This document shows, piece after piece, positions 55,367 through 63,316 of a stretch of 64,000 bases of DNA; the stretch's first letter is position 1, and each line of letters starts with the position of its first letter. The position numbers were made by a program, and so were the translations under genes. The notes under the pieces were generated by a model. It did no database searches and had not been told where the DNA came from. It saw only the letters and a program-made list of their open reading frames with translations. The stretch lies in the NCBI RefSeq assembly GCF_902374955.1, contig NZ_CABKRX010000085.1:1-64000 (forward strand). Direction: 5' to 3'. Origin of the DNA: Bacillus massilioanorexius (GTDB lineage Bacteria; Bacillota; Bacilli; Bacillales; DSM-1321).

Positions 55367-56311
55367 TTACACCTCTACTTCTTCATCTTCAGGTATTTCA
55401 AAAATATCACATGACTCAAAATAAAAAGCCATTAGAACTAACACTGCGTCTTTTACTGCTTTTTTCCCATTAGGTGATGCATTTTTAAGAATATAAAAAA
55501 ACCTCTGATCAGCGTAGTTTTCCATTTCTTCAGTAATCATGTCCTTTGATTGATTATACAGTAATCTAAACCGTTTCTTTAGTTCTTCTTTAACATAATC
55601 TCCATTTTCCATAAAATACGCTTCCAAATCACCTATCTGATAACTGGCTACATTCAACATATTTTTACATGTAGAACCCAAATTATTAAATATGATTTTC
55701 TTTTCAAAATCAGGATCTTCTACATAAGCATCTGGAGAAAAATCACTTTCAGAATTCATGAGAAAATCTATTGCCTCATTCAAGAAATGATAATCTATAA
55801 AACTAATTTCATCATTAGGTAGAATACCAACAATATCAATAATATCTTCTTCTCCCAAACTTAAAAATATCACTTCTAAACTATTTGCTGGAAAGGTATC
55901 ACAGATAACACCTGGATTCGAATTACCTAACACGATAATTTCTTTCTCCACAGTTGGAGGAAGACCTTTAAATTTGTCATTTACTACATAATAAAACTCT
56001 TGGATTTTGCATACATCATCCCAATATTCTTTTAATCCTTCAAAATCATCATTTAATTTTTTTACTGCATCACTAACTGTTCTAGTTTTTTCAATATTTT
56101 CTGGTGCAAAAACCTGATAATATATCCCTTTAGTTTTATCAAAACCATCATTTTTTCTATCACCTATATTGCCATAAGGTTTAACTTTTCTAAAATTTTC
56201 ATTATGCCTGATCATAATGTTCGAAAAAAGATTTTCAAATGATTGTCCATCATTCTCATGGACTTTTAATTTAAATAGTACTTTAGCTATATATTTTTCA
56301 GTTGGTTTCAT
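55367..56311 (-). CDS. ABC-3C system effector with nuclease-like N-terminus
   Basis: 314-residue protein. The N-terminal part (about 20-75) resembles a restriction-endonuclease fold of the kind found in conflict effectors: FENLFSNIM with E26, GDRKNDGF with D51/D55, and YYQVFAPE with Q66 and E71. The C-terminal half (about 190-314) is helical and should be the ABC-3C C-terminal domain that ties it to the other components. ATG with AAGGTGGA upstream; promoter listed. Nuclease activity is inferred from the motif pattern and not certain: the usual QxK is QVF here. Confidence 0.72.
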   Translation of the reverse strand: MKPTEKYIAKVLFKLKVHENDGQSFENLFSNIMIRHNENFRKVKPYGNIGDRKNDGFDKTKGIYYQVFAPENIEKTRTVSDAVKKLNDDFEGLKEYWDDVCKIQEFYYVVNDKFKGLPPTVEKEIIVLGNSNPGVICDTFPANSLEVIFLSLGEEDIIDIVGILPNDEISFIDYHFLNEAIDFLMNSESDFSPDAYVEDPDFEKKIIFNNLGSTCKNMLNVASYQIGDLEAYFMENGDYVKEELKKRFRLLYNQSKDMITEEMENYADQRFFYILKNASPNGKKAVKDAVLVLMAFYFESCDIFEIPEDEEVEV

Positions 56312-56355
56312 TTATATCCACCTTAATAGTAGAATTTTCGAAATTATCATATAAT

Positions 56356-56383
56356 ATATTAGCACTATTTAACATTTTTTCAA
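56356..56383 (-). promoter_or_regulatory. Sigma-A promoter of the ABC-3C operon
   Basis: Minus strand TTGAAA (56378-56383), 16-base spacer, TAATAT (56356-56361) with a TG extension (TGCTAATAT). Gives a leader of about 40 nt to the effector ATG. Confidence 0.6.
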
Positions 56384-56509
56384 ACTTTTTTAAAATGCAT
56401 GATAACTAATACAGAGAGATTATTCCTTCAAAACATTGTTTGTTATTCATTATTTTCTTTCTTGGGGATAGGCCGACTTAACTTCTTATGCTATATATGT
56501 CTTAAAAAG

Positions 56510-56516
56510 CACATAG
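56510..56516 (+). repeat. Right 7-bp direct repeat of the insertion
   Basis: CACATAG, matching 51653-51659; followed directly by TAGTAACGTTTCC of ansA. Confidence 0.85.
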
Positions 56517-56994
56517 TAGTAACGTTTCCACCTTCCAAAGTCCACAATATGGACCAATTGGAATTGTGACAAAAAGAGGAATCGTCTTTCACCACCTACC
56601 AATTCTTTCGAGAAAATTTAATGTCCATAGCATTACGAAAAACGTTCCTCTGCTAAAAGCATATGCAGGAATGGATTCTACAATCCTTGATGCTTTAAAC
56701 CAATTACAAATTGACGGACTAATTATTGAAGCTCTTGGCCAAGGTAACTTACCTCCGAAAACATTACCAGGAATACAATCCTTACTCGATAAAAATATTC
56801 CAGTCGTTATTGTTTCTAGATGTTTTAATGGTATTACACAGGATGTTTACGGATATGAAGGCGGAGGAAAACATTTGAAACAGTTAGGTGTCATTTTCTC
56901 TAATGGATTAAATGGTCAAAAAGCTCGTTTGAAATTATTAGCAATCTTAGAAGAAGGCAATACTCAAAATATTGATAAGCTATTCAATAGCTAA
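56517..56994 (+). pseudogene. ansA: Asparaginase ansA, 3' fragment
   Basis: Continues the 5' fragment: NVSTFQSPQYGPIGIVTKRG, then the C-terminal asparaginase domain (GLIIEALGQGNLPP, LLDKNIPVVIVSRC, NGLNGQKARLKLL) to a stop at 56994. It has no ribosome site of its own; the GTG at 56566 is inside the domain. Joined to the 5' fragment at CACATAG it gives 323 residues, the normal length. Confidence 0.92.
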
Positions 56995-57132
56995 AATTCA
57001 TAGATTAAAAATAGCTTTTTTTAATTAAATCAGTTAATTTATATTTTAAGATTTCATTCCTAATAATAACAAGTTAAAACCTTCAATTTGATTTTCAATA
57101 GGCTGTTTCAACAGCTTAGTTGTCCATGTATA

Positions 57133-57174
57133 TAAAAAGAGGTGTCCATCTATTGAATAAATGGACACCTTTTC
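57133..57174. terminator. Bidirectional terminator between ansA and ypdA
   Basis: Perfect stem AGGTGTCCAT / ATGGACACCT with 11-base loop; T-runs on both sides. Serves the convergent ansA and ypdA genes. Confidence 0.86.
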
Positions 57175-57201
57175 TAATTGTATTATTAATGAAATCCCAG
57201 A

Positions 57202-58191
57202 TTAATTTTTACATGATTCAGCTTGCTTACTTTCGTCAATACGTTTAGCAATCAGTTCACCATGAAATCTTCCATTTTCAATAAAAATTTCATTCGCATT
57301 ATTACCAGCTGCTATCACACCAGCTATAAATAAGCCTGATACATTCGTTTCCATCGTTTCCTGATTAAAACAAGGTCTACCACTTTCCTCATCAATCAGA
57401 ACGCCCATATTTTTCAAAAATTGATGATCAGGATGATAGCCAATCATCGCAAAAACAAATTGTGCAACAATTTGTTTTTCAACTGCTTTATTCACCGTAT
57501 ATACTACATGACCTTCTGAAATCGATTTAACTTCAGCATTAAATTCCATTTTAATCGTACCATTTCTAACAAGCGCTTCAAACTCTGGCAAAATCCAAGG
57601 TTTCACGCTTTTAGAATACTCACTACCTCGATATAGTACCGTAACCCTCGCACCAGCTTTTACAAGCTCTAAGGCCGCATCTACACTAGAATTTTTTCCG
57701 CCTAATACCGTAACATTACAGTCAAAATACGGATGTGCTTCTTTAAAATAATGAAATACATGAGGTAAATTTTCCCCAGGTACATTTAATAAATTCGGCT
57801 GGTCATAATAACCAGTAGCTACTACAACATATGGCGTTTCATATTGTTCTTTACTCGTTGTAACAATAAAAGTACCATTTCCATTCTTTTCTACTTTCTC
57901 CACTCTTTCAAAAGCATGTACATTTATATTTTTTCTTATAACCACTTCACGGTAATAGGCTAAAGCTTGGTTTCTAACTGGCTTACGATTTTCCGTAATA
58001 AATGCAACATTGCCAATTTCAAGCTTTTCGCTAGAACTAAAAAAAGTTTGATGTGTCGGATAATTATATAGAGAATTTACCACATTGCCCTTTTCAATAA
58101 CTAAAGGATTCATACCTATTTCCTGTAAGGCAATTGCTGTTGACAAGCCACAAGGGCCTCCTCCTATTACGATTGCTTCTTTCTTAAGCAT
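57202..58191 (-). CDS. ypdA: Bacillithiol disulfide reductase YpdA (Bdr)
   Basis: NADPH-dependent flavoprotein that reduces oxidised bacillithiol, keeping the pool made by BshA/BshB1 in the thiol form. 329 residues: FAD motif IGGGPCGLSTA near 9-19, with the conserved Cys14, NADPH motif VLGGKNSSVDAAL near 170, and C-terminal FIAGVIAAGNNANEIFIENGR. GGAGAGG ribosome site. Confidence 0.94.
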   Translation of the reverse strand: MLKKEAIVIGGGPCGLSTAIALQEIGMNPLVIEKGNVVNSLYNYPTHQTFFSSSEKLEIGNVAFITENRKPVRNQALAYYREVVIRKNINVHAFERVEKVEKNGNGTFIVTTSKEQYETPYVVVATGYYDQPNLLNVPGENLPHVFHYFKEAHPYFDCNVTVLGGKNSSVDAALELVKAGARVTVLYRGSEYSKSVKPWILPEFEALVRNGTIKMEFNAEVKSISEGHVVYTVNKAVEKQIVAQFVFAMIGYHPDHQFLKNMGVLIDEESGRPCFNQETMETNVSGLFIAGVIAAGNNANEIFIENGRFHGELIAKRIDESKQAESCKN

Positions 58192-58501
58192 ACAAACCTC
58201 TCCTTACATGACACTTATAGAATTTACCATTAAATATATACTTAATCCTACCAATGATTTCATTAAAGAACAAAAATGAAAGCACTATGTCATCCGGATA
58301 CATAGGCTTACCATTACGATTAAAACTTGAAATCCACATAGAGAAATTCAAACTTTATAATTCGACATTTTTGATCTTTTGAAACGGCAATTTTTCCTAC
58401 AAACAATTACTTTTTTACTATGTATAAGAAAAACTTCTACCTTAAAGATAGAAGTTTTCGTAATATAATTCAATAAAAAACATATGAAAATCGAAAATTT
58501 G
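58192..58501. other. Gap between gudB and ypdA
   Basis: 310 bases with the gudB terminator and presumably the ypdA promoter. No gene seen. Confidence 0.4.
58428..58459 (-). terminator. Terminator of gudB
   Basis: Minus-strand stem AAAACTTCTA / TAGAAGTTTT with a loop of about nine, followed by TTCTT. Confidence 0.82.
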
Positions 58502-59773
58502 TTAAATCCATCCACGAAAACGAGATGCTTCAGCCATCTTTCTTACTCCTACCATATATGCCGCTAAGCGCATGTCTACTCGTCTATTTTGTGCTGTTTG
58601 ATAAATGGTGTCAAAAGATTTAACTAATATCTTTTCTAATTTTTCTTCGACTTCTTGTTCGGACCAATAATATCCTTGATTATTTTGTACCCACTCAAAG
58701 TAAGAAACTGTGACTCCACCTGAAGATGCTAATACATCTGGCACTAATAAAATATCACGATCTGTTAATATTTGTGTCGCTTCCAGAGTTGTTGGACCAT
58801 TAGCTGCTTCCACCACTATTTTTGCTTTAATATTATGAGCATTTTCTTCCGTTATTTGATTTTCAATAGCAGCTGGAACCAAAATATCACAATCTAGCTC
58901 AAGTAGTTCTCGATTCGTTAATGTATGGTTAAACAATTTTGTAACCGTTCCAAAACTATCTCTACGATCCAACAAATAATCAATATCTAAACCATTTGGA
59001 TCATAAAGTGCTCCGTAAGCATCAGAAATACCAACAACTATTGCTCCAGCGTCATATAGAAATTTCGATAAAAAGCTACCAGCATTGCCAAATCCTTGAA
59101 CAATCACTTTTGCCCCTTTTATTTCCATCCCTCTTTTTTTGGCAGCCTCATTAATACATATGGTTACTCCTTTAGCAGTAGCAGATTCTCTACCATGAGA
59201 GCCTCCAAGCACTAAAGGTTTTCCTGTAATAAAGCCAGGAGAGTTAAACTCATCTATTCTACTGTATTCATCCATCATCCAGGCCATAATTTGTGAATTT
59301 GTAAAAACATCCGGAGCTGGTATATCTTTAGTTGGACCAACGATTTGACTTATTGCACGAACATATCCTCTACTTAGTTTCTCCAATTCATTAAAGGACA
59401 TTGTTCGAGGATCACAAATGATCCCACCTTTCCCACCACCGTATGGTAAATCTACAATTCCACATTTTAAACTCATCCAAATCGATAAAGCTTTAACCTC
59501 TGTCTCAGTTACTTCTGGATGAAATCTTATTCCGCCTTTTGTAGGACCAACAGAGTCATTATGTTGCGCACGATAACCGGTAAAAATTTTAACTTTACCA
59601 TCATCCATTTTTACAGGTATCTTAACCGTCAACATTCTTAAAGGTTCTTTCAATAGCTCATAAACTTCATCAGGGTAACCTAATTTTTCAAGAGCCTGAT
59701 GGATAACAGTCTGGGTTGAGGTAAGCACATTGTTCATTTTTTTGTTTGATTCAGCACTATTTTCGGAAACCAT
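58502..59773 (-). CDS. gudB: NAD-specific glutamate dehydrogenase
   Basis: Oxidative deamination of glutamate, mainly catabolic in Bacillus. 423 residues with GIRFHPEVTETEVKALSIWMSLKCG, catalytic Lys in PYGGGKGGI and NAD motif VQGFGNAGS. The TETEVKALS segment has a single VKA, so it lacks the three-residue duplication that inactivates GudB in B. subtilis 168. Location between ypdA and ypbH identifies it as gudB. AGGAGGT ribosome site. Confidence 0.94.
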   Translation of the reverse strand: MVSENSAESNKKMNNVLTSTQTVIHQALEKLGYPDEVYELLKEPLRMLTVKIPVKMDDGKVKIFTGYRAQHNDSVGPTKGGIRFHPEVTETEVKALSIWMSLKCGIVDLPYGGGKGGIICDPRTMSFNELEKLSRGYVRAISQIVGPTKDIPAPDVFTNSQIMAWMMDEYSRIDEFNSPGFITGKPLVLGGSHGRESATAKGVTICINEAAKKRGMEIKGAKVIVQGFGNAGSFLSKFLYDAGAIVVGISDAYGALYDPNGLDIDYLLDRRDSFGTVTKLFNHTLTNRELLELDCDILVPAAIENQITEENAHNIKAKIVVEAANGPTTLEATQILTDRDILLVPDVLASSGGVTVSYFEWVQNNQGYYWSEQEVEEKLEKILVKSFDTIYQTAQNRRVDMRLAAYMVGVRKMAEASRFRGWI

Positions 59774-59952
59774 TTATGGACCTCCTAGAGAGACTTATTT
59801 AAATTGAAATATTCTATTTCACAGTGTTAGTATACACTTCAAAAATTGAAAATTGAAGTAAGAATACGAATATTATGAAATAAATGGTTATTTCGAATAA
59901 TTATCATAAACGCTCTCTCTCATAAAAAAATCCAACCAAAACACATAAATTT

Positions 59953-60534
59953 TCAGTTTGGGAAATAAATATTCATCCATTGTATCGCTTGACTCGATAT
60001 TATTTCTTTTCCATTTTCCTGTAAGTAAACATCAGATAAGGAACTTTTTTCTCCGTATTCTGATAGAATTAAATGCATTTTATCGTATTGATGCAATCCA
60101 ATATTTTTAATCGATATAAAATAAGCATGTTTATAATAAAGAATGACACTATCACAAATTAAATTCATATTTTTTAGTTCCTGACACAATTGAATCAGGT
60201 CCTCAAAGTATTCGAGTTTATAAATCATTTGCTGCCTATTCTCCATCATTACTTGTAAATCTAATAAATCGTCATCAGCCAAGCAATTTAAATACTCATC
60301 TCTTGTAATAATCATAATGATTCCTTGGGCTTGCAAAGAATAAATTTCAATTTCAATAGCACCACTCATTTTAAACTCAAGCTCATCGCATGCTTTTTCT
60401 ACCAATCTTTGAATAATCACATGAATTTTTATACAATTTGATTTGATGTCTTCAACGGTTAATCCATTTTCAAACAAATCTTCATTCGTTAAAACCATTT
60501 TTATTTTATTTTCTTCCAATCTTTCTACTATCAC
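59953..60534 (-). CDS. ypbH: Adaptor protein YpbH (MecB), MecA paralogue
   Basis: MecA-family adaptor that brings substrates to ClpC. 193 residues: an N-terminal substrate-binding part starting (M)IVERLEENKIKMVLTNEDLFENGL, an acidic linker, and a C-terminal ClpC-binding domain. The N-terminus MxIERL..N..K..lt..DL is typical. GTG start with AGGAGG upstream. MecA itself is elsewhere. Confidence 0.92.
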   Translation of the reverse strand: MIVERLEENKIKMVLTNEDLFENGLTVEDIKSNCIKIHVIIQRLVEKACDELEFKMSGAIEIEIYSLQAQGIIMIITRDEYLNCLADDDLLDLQVMMENRQQMIYKLEYFEDLIQLCQELKNMNLICDSVILYYKHAYFISIKNIGLHQYDKMHLILSEYGEKSSLSDVYLQENGKEIISSQAIQWMNIYFPN

Positions 60535-60938
60535 TTAAATGCCTCCTACGATGAAAACATTTTCCCTACATCATCATATGAAACATCCTATTTCCTGTGC
60601 ATATCCTTTTAGAAAAACCAACCGTAACTTAAGATACGAAAATAGAAATAATCAGAAACATAAATCAGTTGAATGAATCAGAAAGCAGGGACAGTCGATC
60701 TCCTTTCGCGCTCGTTCATACCCACGAAAAAGTCCGCTCGTAGCAGATATCAACAAACTTATCAATATCATCATGTAAAAGAAAAAAGACTGTAGACAAC
60801 TCGAAGAAATTCAAGTTGCTACAATCTGAGATTTTCATTATTCCGAAACAATAGTAAGAGAGAATCTTATCTTACACAAGATAAACATTTGGAATTCCCG
60901 ACTGCTATATAAGTTTAGAATCAAACTGCAACTGCCAC
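60535..60938. other. Gap between ypbG and ypbH
   Basis: 404 bases with a terminator (60783-60832) and a weak repeat copy around 60690-60765 (GGGACAGTCGATCTCC, CGCGCTCG). No gene seen. Confidence 0.4.
60783..60832 (-). terminator. Terminator downstream of ypbH region
   Basis: Minus-strand imperfect stem GATTGTAGCAACT / AGTTGTCTACAGTC followed by TTTTTTCTTTT; terminates ypbH transcription. Confidence 0.72.
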
Positions 60939-61709
60939 TCATTTACTCGATGATATATTTATTAGATGCGTTTCTGATTTCGCACCTAATCGGAACGGAA
61001 CCAAACTAGTACCATATCCATTACTCGTTAAAACAACGGTACGTCCTTTTTTCACAATACCACCTTTTTTATATCGACCTAATCCGAATATTCGAATTTG
61101 TCCTCCATGAGTGTGTCCACTTAGGACAAGAGAAATTTGATGTTCTTCTTTAATTTTTTTGACAATTCTAGGACAATGACTAGCTAAAATCTTAAATGCT
61201 GTAGGGTCACTATCACTCAATGCTAAATCTAATCGATCTCTTTGATGATTATAATAATCTACACCTAACAACGATAATTTATCACCAGTGTTTGACTCAA
61301 ACAATACCGCTGTATTATCTAAAACCTTGACGCCCAAACTTAACAACGTGGCATCAAGTTGATGATAATCTAGTTCATAATCATTATTACCCCAAACAAA
61401 ATAACAAGGAGCTAACCCTCTTAGTTTTTTGATATTAGCTTCAATTCTTGAAAAAGGTACTCCTTTTTCAGCCAAATCTCCACCTATAATAACCAGATCA
61501 ACTTTTCCTTTTGTCTTTTCTATAACCTCATTATTAACCATACGTTTATGAATATCAGAAATAAAAAATATACGAATTGTTCCGAAGCTATTCGGCAACT
61601 CATCAAACACTATTTCATGTTTAATTACATTGTTTTCATTCGCTAAACTCCACATATAAACAAGTAATAAGAGTAATAGAAAAACAAACAATAACACAAT
61701 ATACAACAT
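60939..61709 (-). CDS. ypbG: Membrane-anchored metallophosphoesterase YpbG
   Basis: Calcineurin-like phosphoesterase, 256 residues. An N-terminal membrane helix (about 2-20) precedes the metal-site motifs SDIHK (D52, H54), IIGGDLAEKG, WGNNDYE, ASHCPR and SGHTHGGQIR. Substrate unknown; B. subtilis YpbG is assigned only by similarity. AAGGAG ribosome site. Confidence 0.9.
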   Translation of the reverse strand: MLYIVLLFVFLLLLLLVYMWSLANENNVIKHEIVFDELPNSFGTIRIFFISDIHKRMVNNEVIEKTKGKVDLVIIGGDLAEKGVPFSRIEANIKKLRGLAPCYFVWGNNDYELDYHQLDATLLSLGVKVLDNTAVLFESNTGDKLSLLGVDYYNHQRDRLDLALSDSDPTAFKILASHCPRIVKKIKEEHQISLVLSGHTHGGQIRIFGLGRYKKGGIVKKGRTVVLTSNGYGTSLVPFRLGAKSETHLINISSSK

Positions 61710-62124
61710 AAAAACTCCTTGTATTTACGAATTAAATGAAAAGACATAGAAAAATCATACCACAAGTATTTGGAAAAATATATTTGATTGTATGCAAACT
61801 ATCTCTCACTAACAATCCGCTACTGAGATCTTGACCTGCCTTCTTATTATTAATAGAAAAAAGAGCTGTCCAATAAATCCTAATTTAAAAAGATCGTTCT
61901 ATGAGTGTTTTTTCTTTTTTAGAATACCTCCTAATTATTAGTAAAAATCTTAAAATAGATGTTGATCACTATCTAAAATACATAACATCAGCTTTATTAA
62001 AGAAATGCATAAAACATGAACAAATCAAGTGACTCAAAAATCGACCTCCATAATAAAGCATAGGCCTCCAAAAAGTGATTTCTAATCACTTTTTGGAGGC
62101 CCTACGCTTTGTATTATGTATATA
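61710..62124. other. Gap between the CBS-ACT gene and ypbG
   Basis: 415 bases with the long hairpin at 62060-62105 and a half-hairpin AGAGCTGTCC near 61862. No gene seen. Confidence 0.4.
62060..62105 (-). terminator. Hairpin terminator after the CBS-ACT gene
   Basis: Nearly perfect 17-bp stem GGCCTCCAAAAAGTGAT / ATCACTTTTTGGAGGCC extended by TAGG/CCTA, with a TTCT-type loop. T-tract poor; similar in sequence to the hairpins at 7173, 20071 and 46728. Confidence 0.65.
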
Positions 62125-62757
62125 TTAATCTTTTGTTATATCTAAAATTCGGAATCCTGACTCTTCTAGTTTTTTTGTAAACTTTTCTAAATTGGAAGTC
62201 GGCTCAATTTTCATAACAATTCGTCGTAATAATTGATCGCTTTCATCGAAGGTAACTAATGATATAATATGCTCATGATAATGACGAGTGATTTCAGCTA
62301 ATTTAGCAATTCTTCCTTCAGTTTCTACTGAAGTAAAAGCAATTCGAATACCTTTCTTTTGCATTCCAAAGGCACTTTGGAATTGCTCTAATACATCAAA
62401 ACGAGTAACCACTCCTAAAAATACATTTTGCTCATCAACTACAGCTAATAATGGAAATTGCTTTAATTTTAGCAATGTTTTTTCCATTATTTCATCGCCT
62501 TTAAGCACATCATCCTTATGGGTGGCAATTTCACCTGCTTTTGTGCTTGTTAAATACAAATCTCGGTTTCCACCAGTTTCAAAATAATGCTTATAAATAC
62601 TGTTACGAGTTACAATACCTGCGTATTGCTGATCTTTTAAAACAGGTACACCATCAACACCATTCTTTTCAAGGGTTTGTAAAGTATACTCGAGAGTATC
62701 TTCTACGGTGACAAAATAACATTTGAATTTCGGAATCATGATACTTTTTACAAACAT
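62125..62757 (-). CDS. CBS-CBS-ACT domain protein
   Basis: 210-residue cytoplasmic protein with two CBS domains (about 1-58 and 70-128) and a C-terminal ACT-like domain (about 138-207, VETEGRIAKLAEITRHYHEHIISLVTF). The CBS pair with ACT layout is shared by AcuB-type proteins and the Listeria cyclic-di-AMP-binding protein CbpA; which applies cannot be settled from sequence alone. Expected to be a nucleotide-sensing regulator. Not found in this position in B. subtilis 168. AAGGAG ribosome site. Confidence 0.78.
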   Translation of the reverse strand: MFVKSIMIPKFKCYFVTVEDTLEYTLQTLEKNGVDGVPVLKDQQYAGIVTRNSIYKHYFETGGNRDLYLTSTKAGEIATHKDDVLKGDEIMEKTLLKLKQFPLLAVVDEQNVFLGVVTRFDVLEQFQSAFGMQKKGIRIAFTSVETEGRIAKLAEITRHYHEHIISLVTFDESDQLLRRIVMKIEPTSNLEKFTKKLEESGFRILDITKD

Positions 62758-62778
62758 ATGGTGGCTCCTTCTCTTAAT

Positions 62779-63246
62779 TTATTTATTTTCATGAAAGAGA
62801 TTAATATCATATTTTTCTTTCATAATTAAAAAAATTTTATGTCTTTCCTTCCATGCGTACTCTTGTTTCCATAAATCCTTACTTCGATCTACAATTTCAC
62901 ACCGAAGTGCATGATATTCTTTTTCAGCTTTATCTGTCTTTTTTTTAAGTACTAACATATACCCATAACAGCCAACTACTACACCACAATATAGGAGAGA
63001 ATTAGATTTATTGATAAAAAATGTCAACATATCAAAAAACGAGTATGAATAAGGTTGTACAACCAAATAATACATATAAATAACAAATAACAAACCAAGA
63101 ACTAAAGCAACTATTGTTGTCCAAAAATGCTTTTTCTTTAGTAAATCGAACTTTCTTTTTCGATCGATAACATTTTGCAACATTCTTTTGGTAGCTTGGT
63201 CTGTTATTTGATTATCCAATGCAACAATTGTCTGATCCAAAAACAC
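62779..63246 (-). CDS. ypbF: DUF2663 membrane protein YpbF
   Basis: 155-residue protein with two membrane helices (about 42-65 and 85-103) and charged termini (TDKAEKEYHALRCEIVDRSKDLWKQEY). Start uncertain: GTG 63246 is close to AGGAGGTGA; TTG 63240, two codons later, has better spacing. Function unknown; position next to ypbE is conserved. Confidence 0.8.
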   Translation of the reverse strand: MFLDQTIVALDNQITDQATKRMLQNVIDRKRKFDLLKKKHFWTTIVALVLGLLFVIYMYYLVVQPYSYSFFDMLTFFINKSNSLLYCGVVVGCYGYMLVLKKKTDKAEKEYHALRCEIVDRSKDLWKQEYAWKERHKIFLIMKEKYDINLFHENK

Positions 63247-63316
63247 TCACCTCCTACTACTTTCAATACAAAGTGTATGAGGATAAGCCCTTTTGCAGAA
63301 CCAAATTTTATTTTTC

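Larger units (their letters stand above)
51660..56516. mobile_element. 4.86-kb insertion carrying an ABC-3C operon and an asparaginase
   Basis: Inserted segment defined by the broken ansA gene and the CACATAG repeats. Contents: about 480 bases without a gene, an intact asparaginase gene (minus), a terminator and short tandem repeat, then the three-gene ABC-3C operon (minus) with its own promoter and terminator. No transposase, integrase or terminal inverted repeats are visible, so the mode of entry is unknown. The cargo is distinctly AT-rich by eye compared with flanking genes. Confidence 0.85.

Noticed and set aside
56566..56994. Treating the 3' ansA fragment as a separate short gene
   Set aside because: The GTG start is inside the asparaginase domain, there is no ribosome site, and the frame continues upstream to the insertion boundary.
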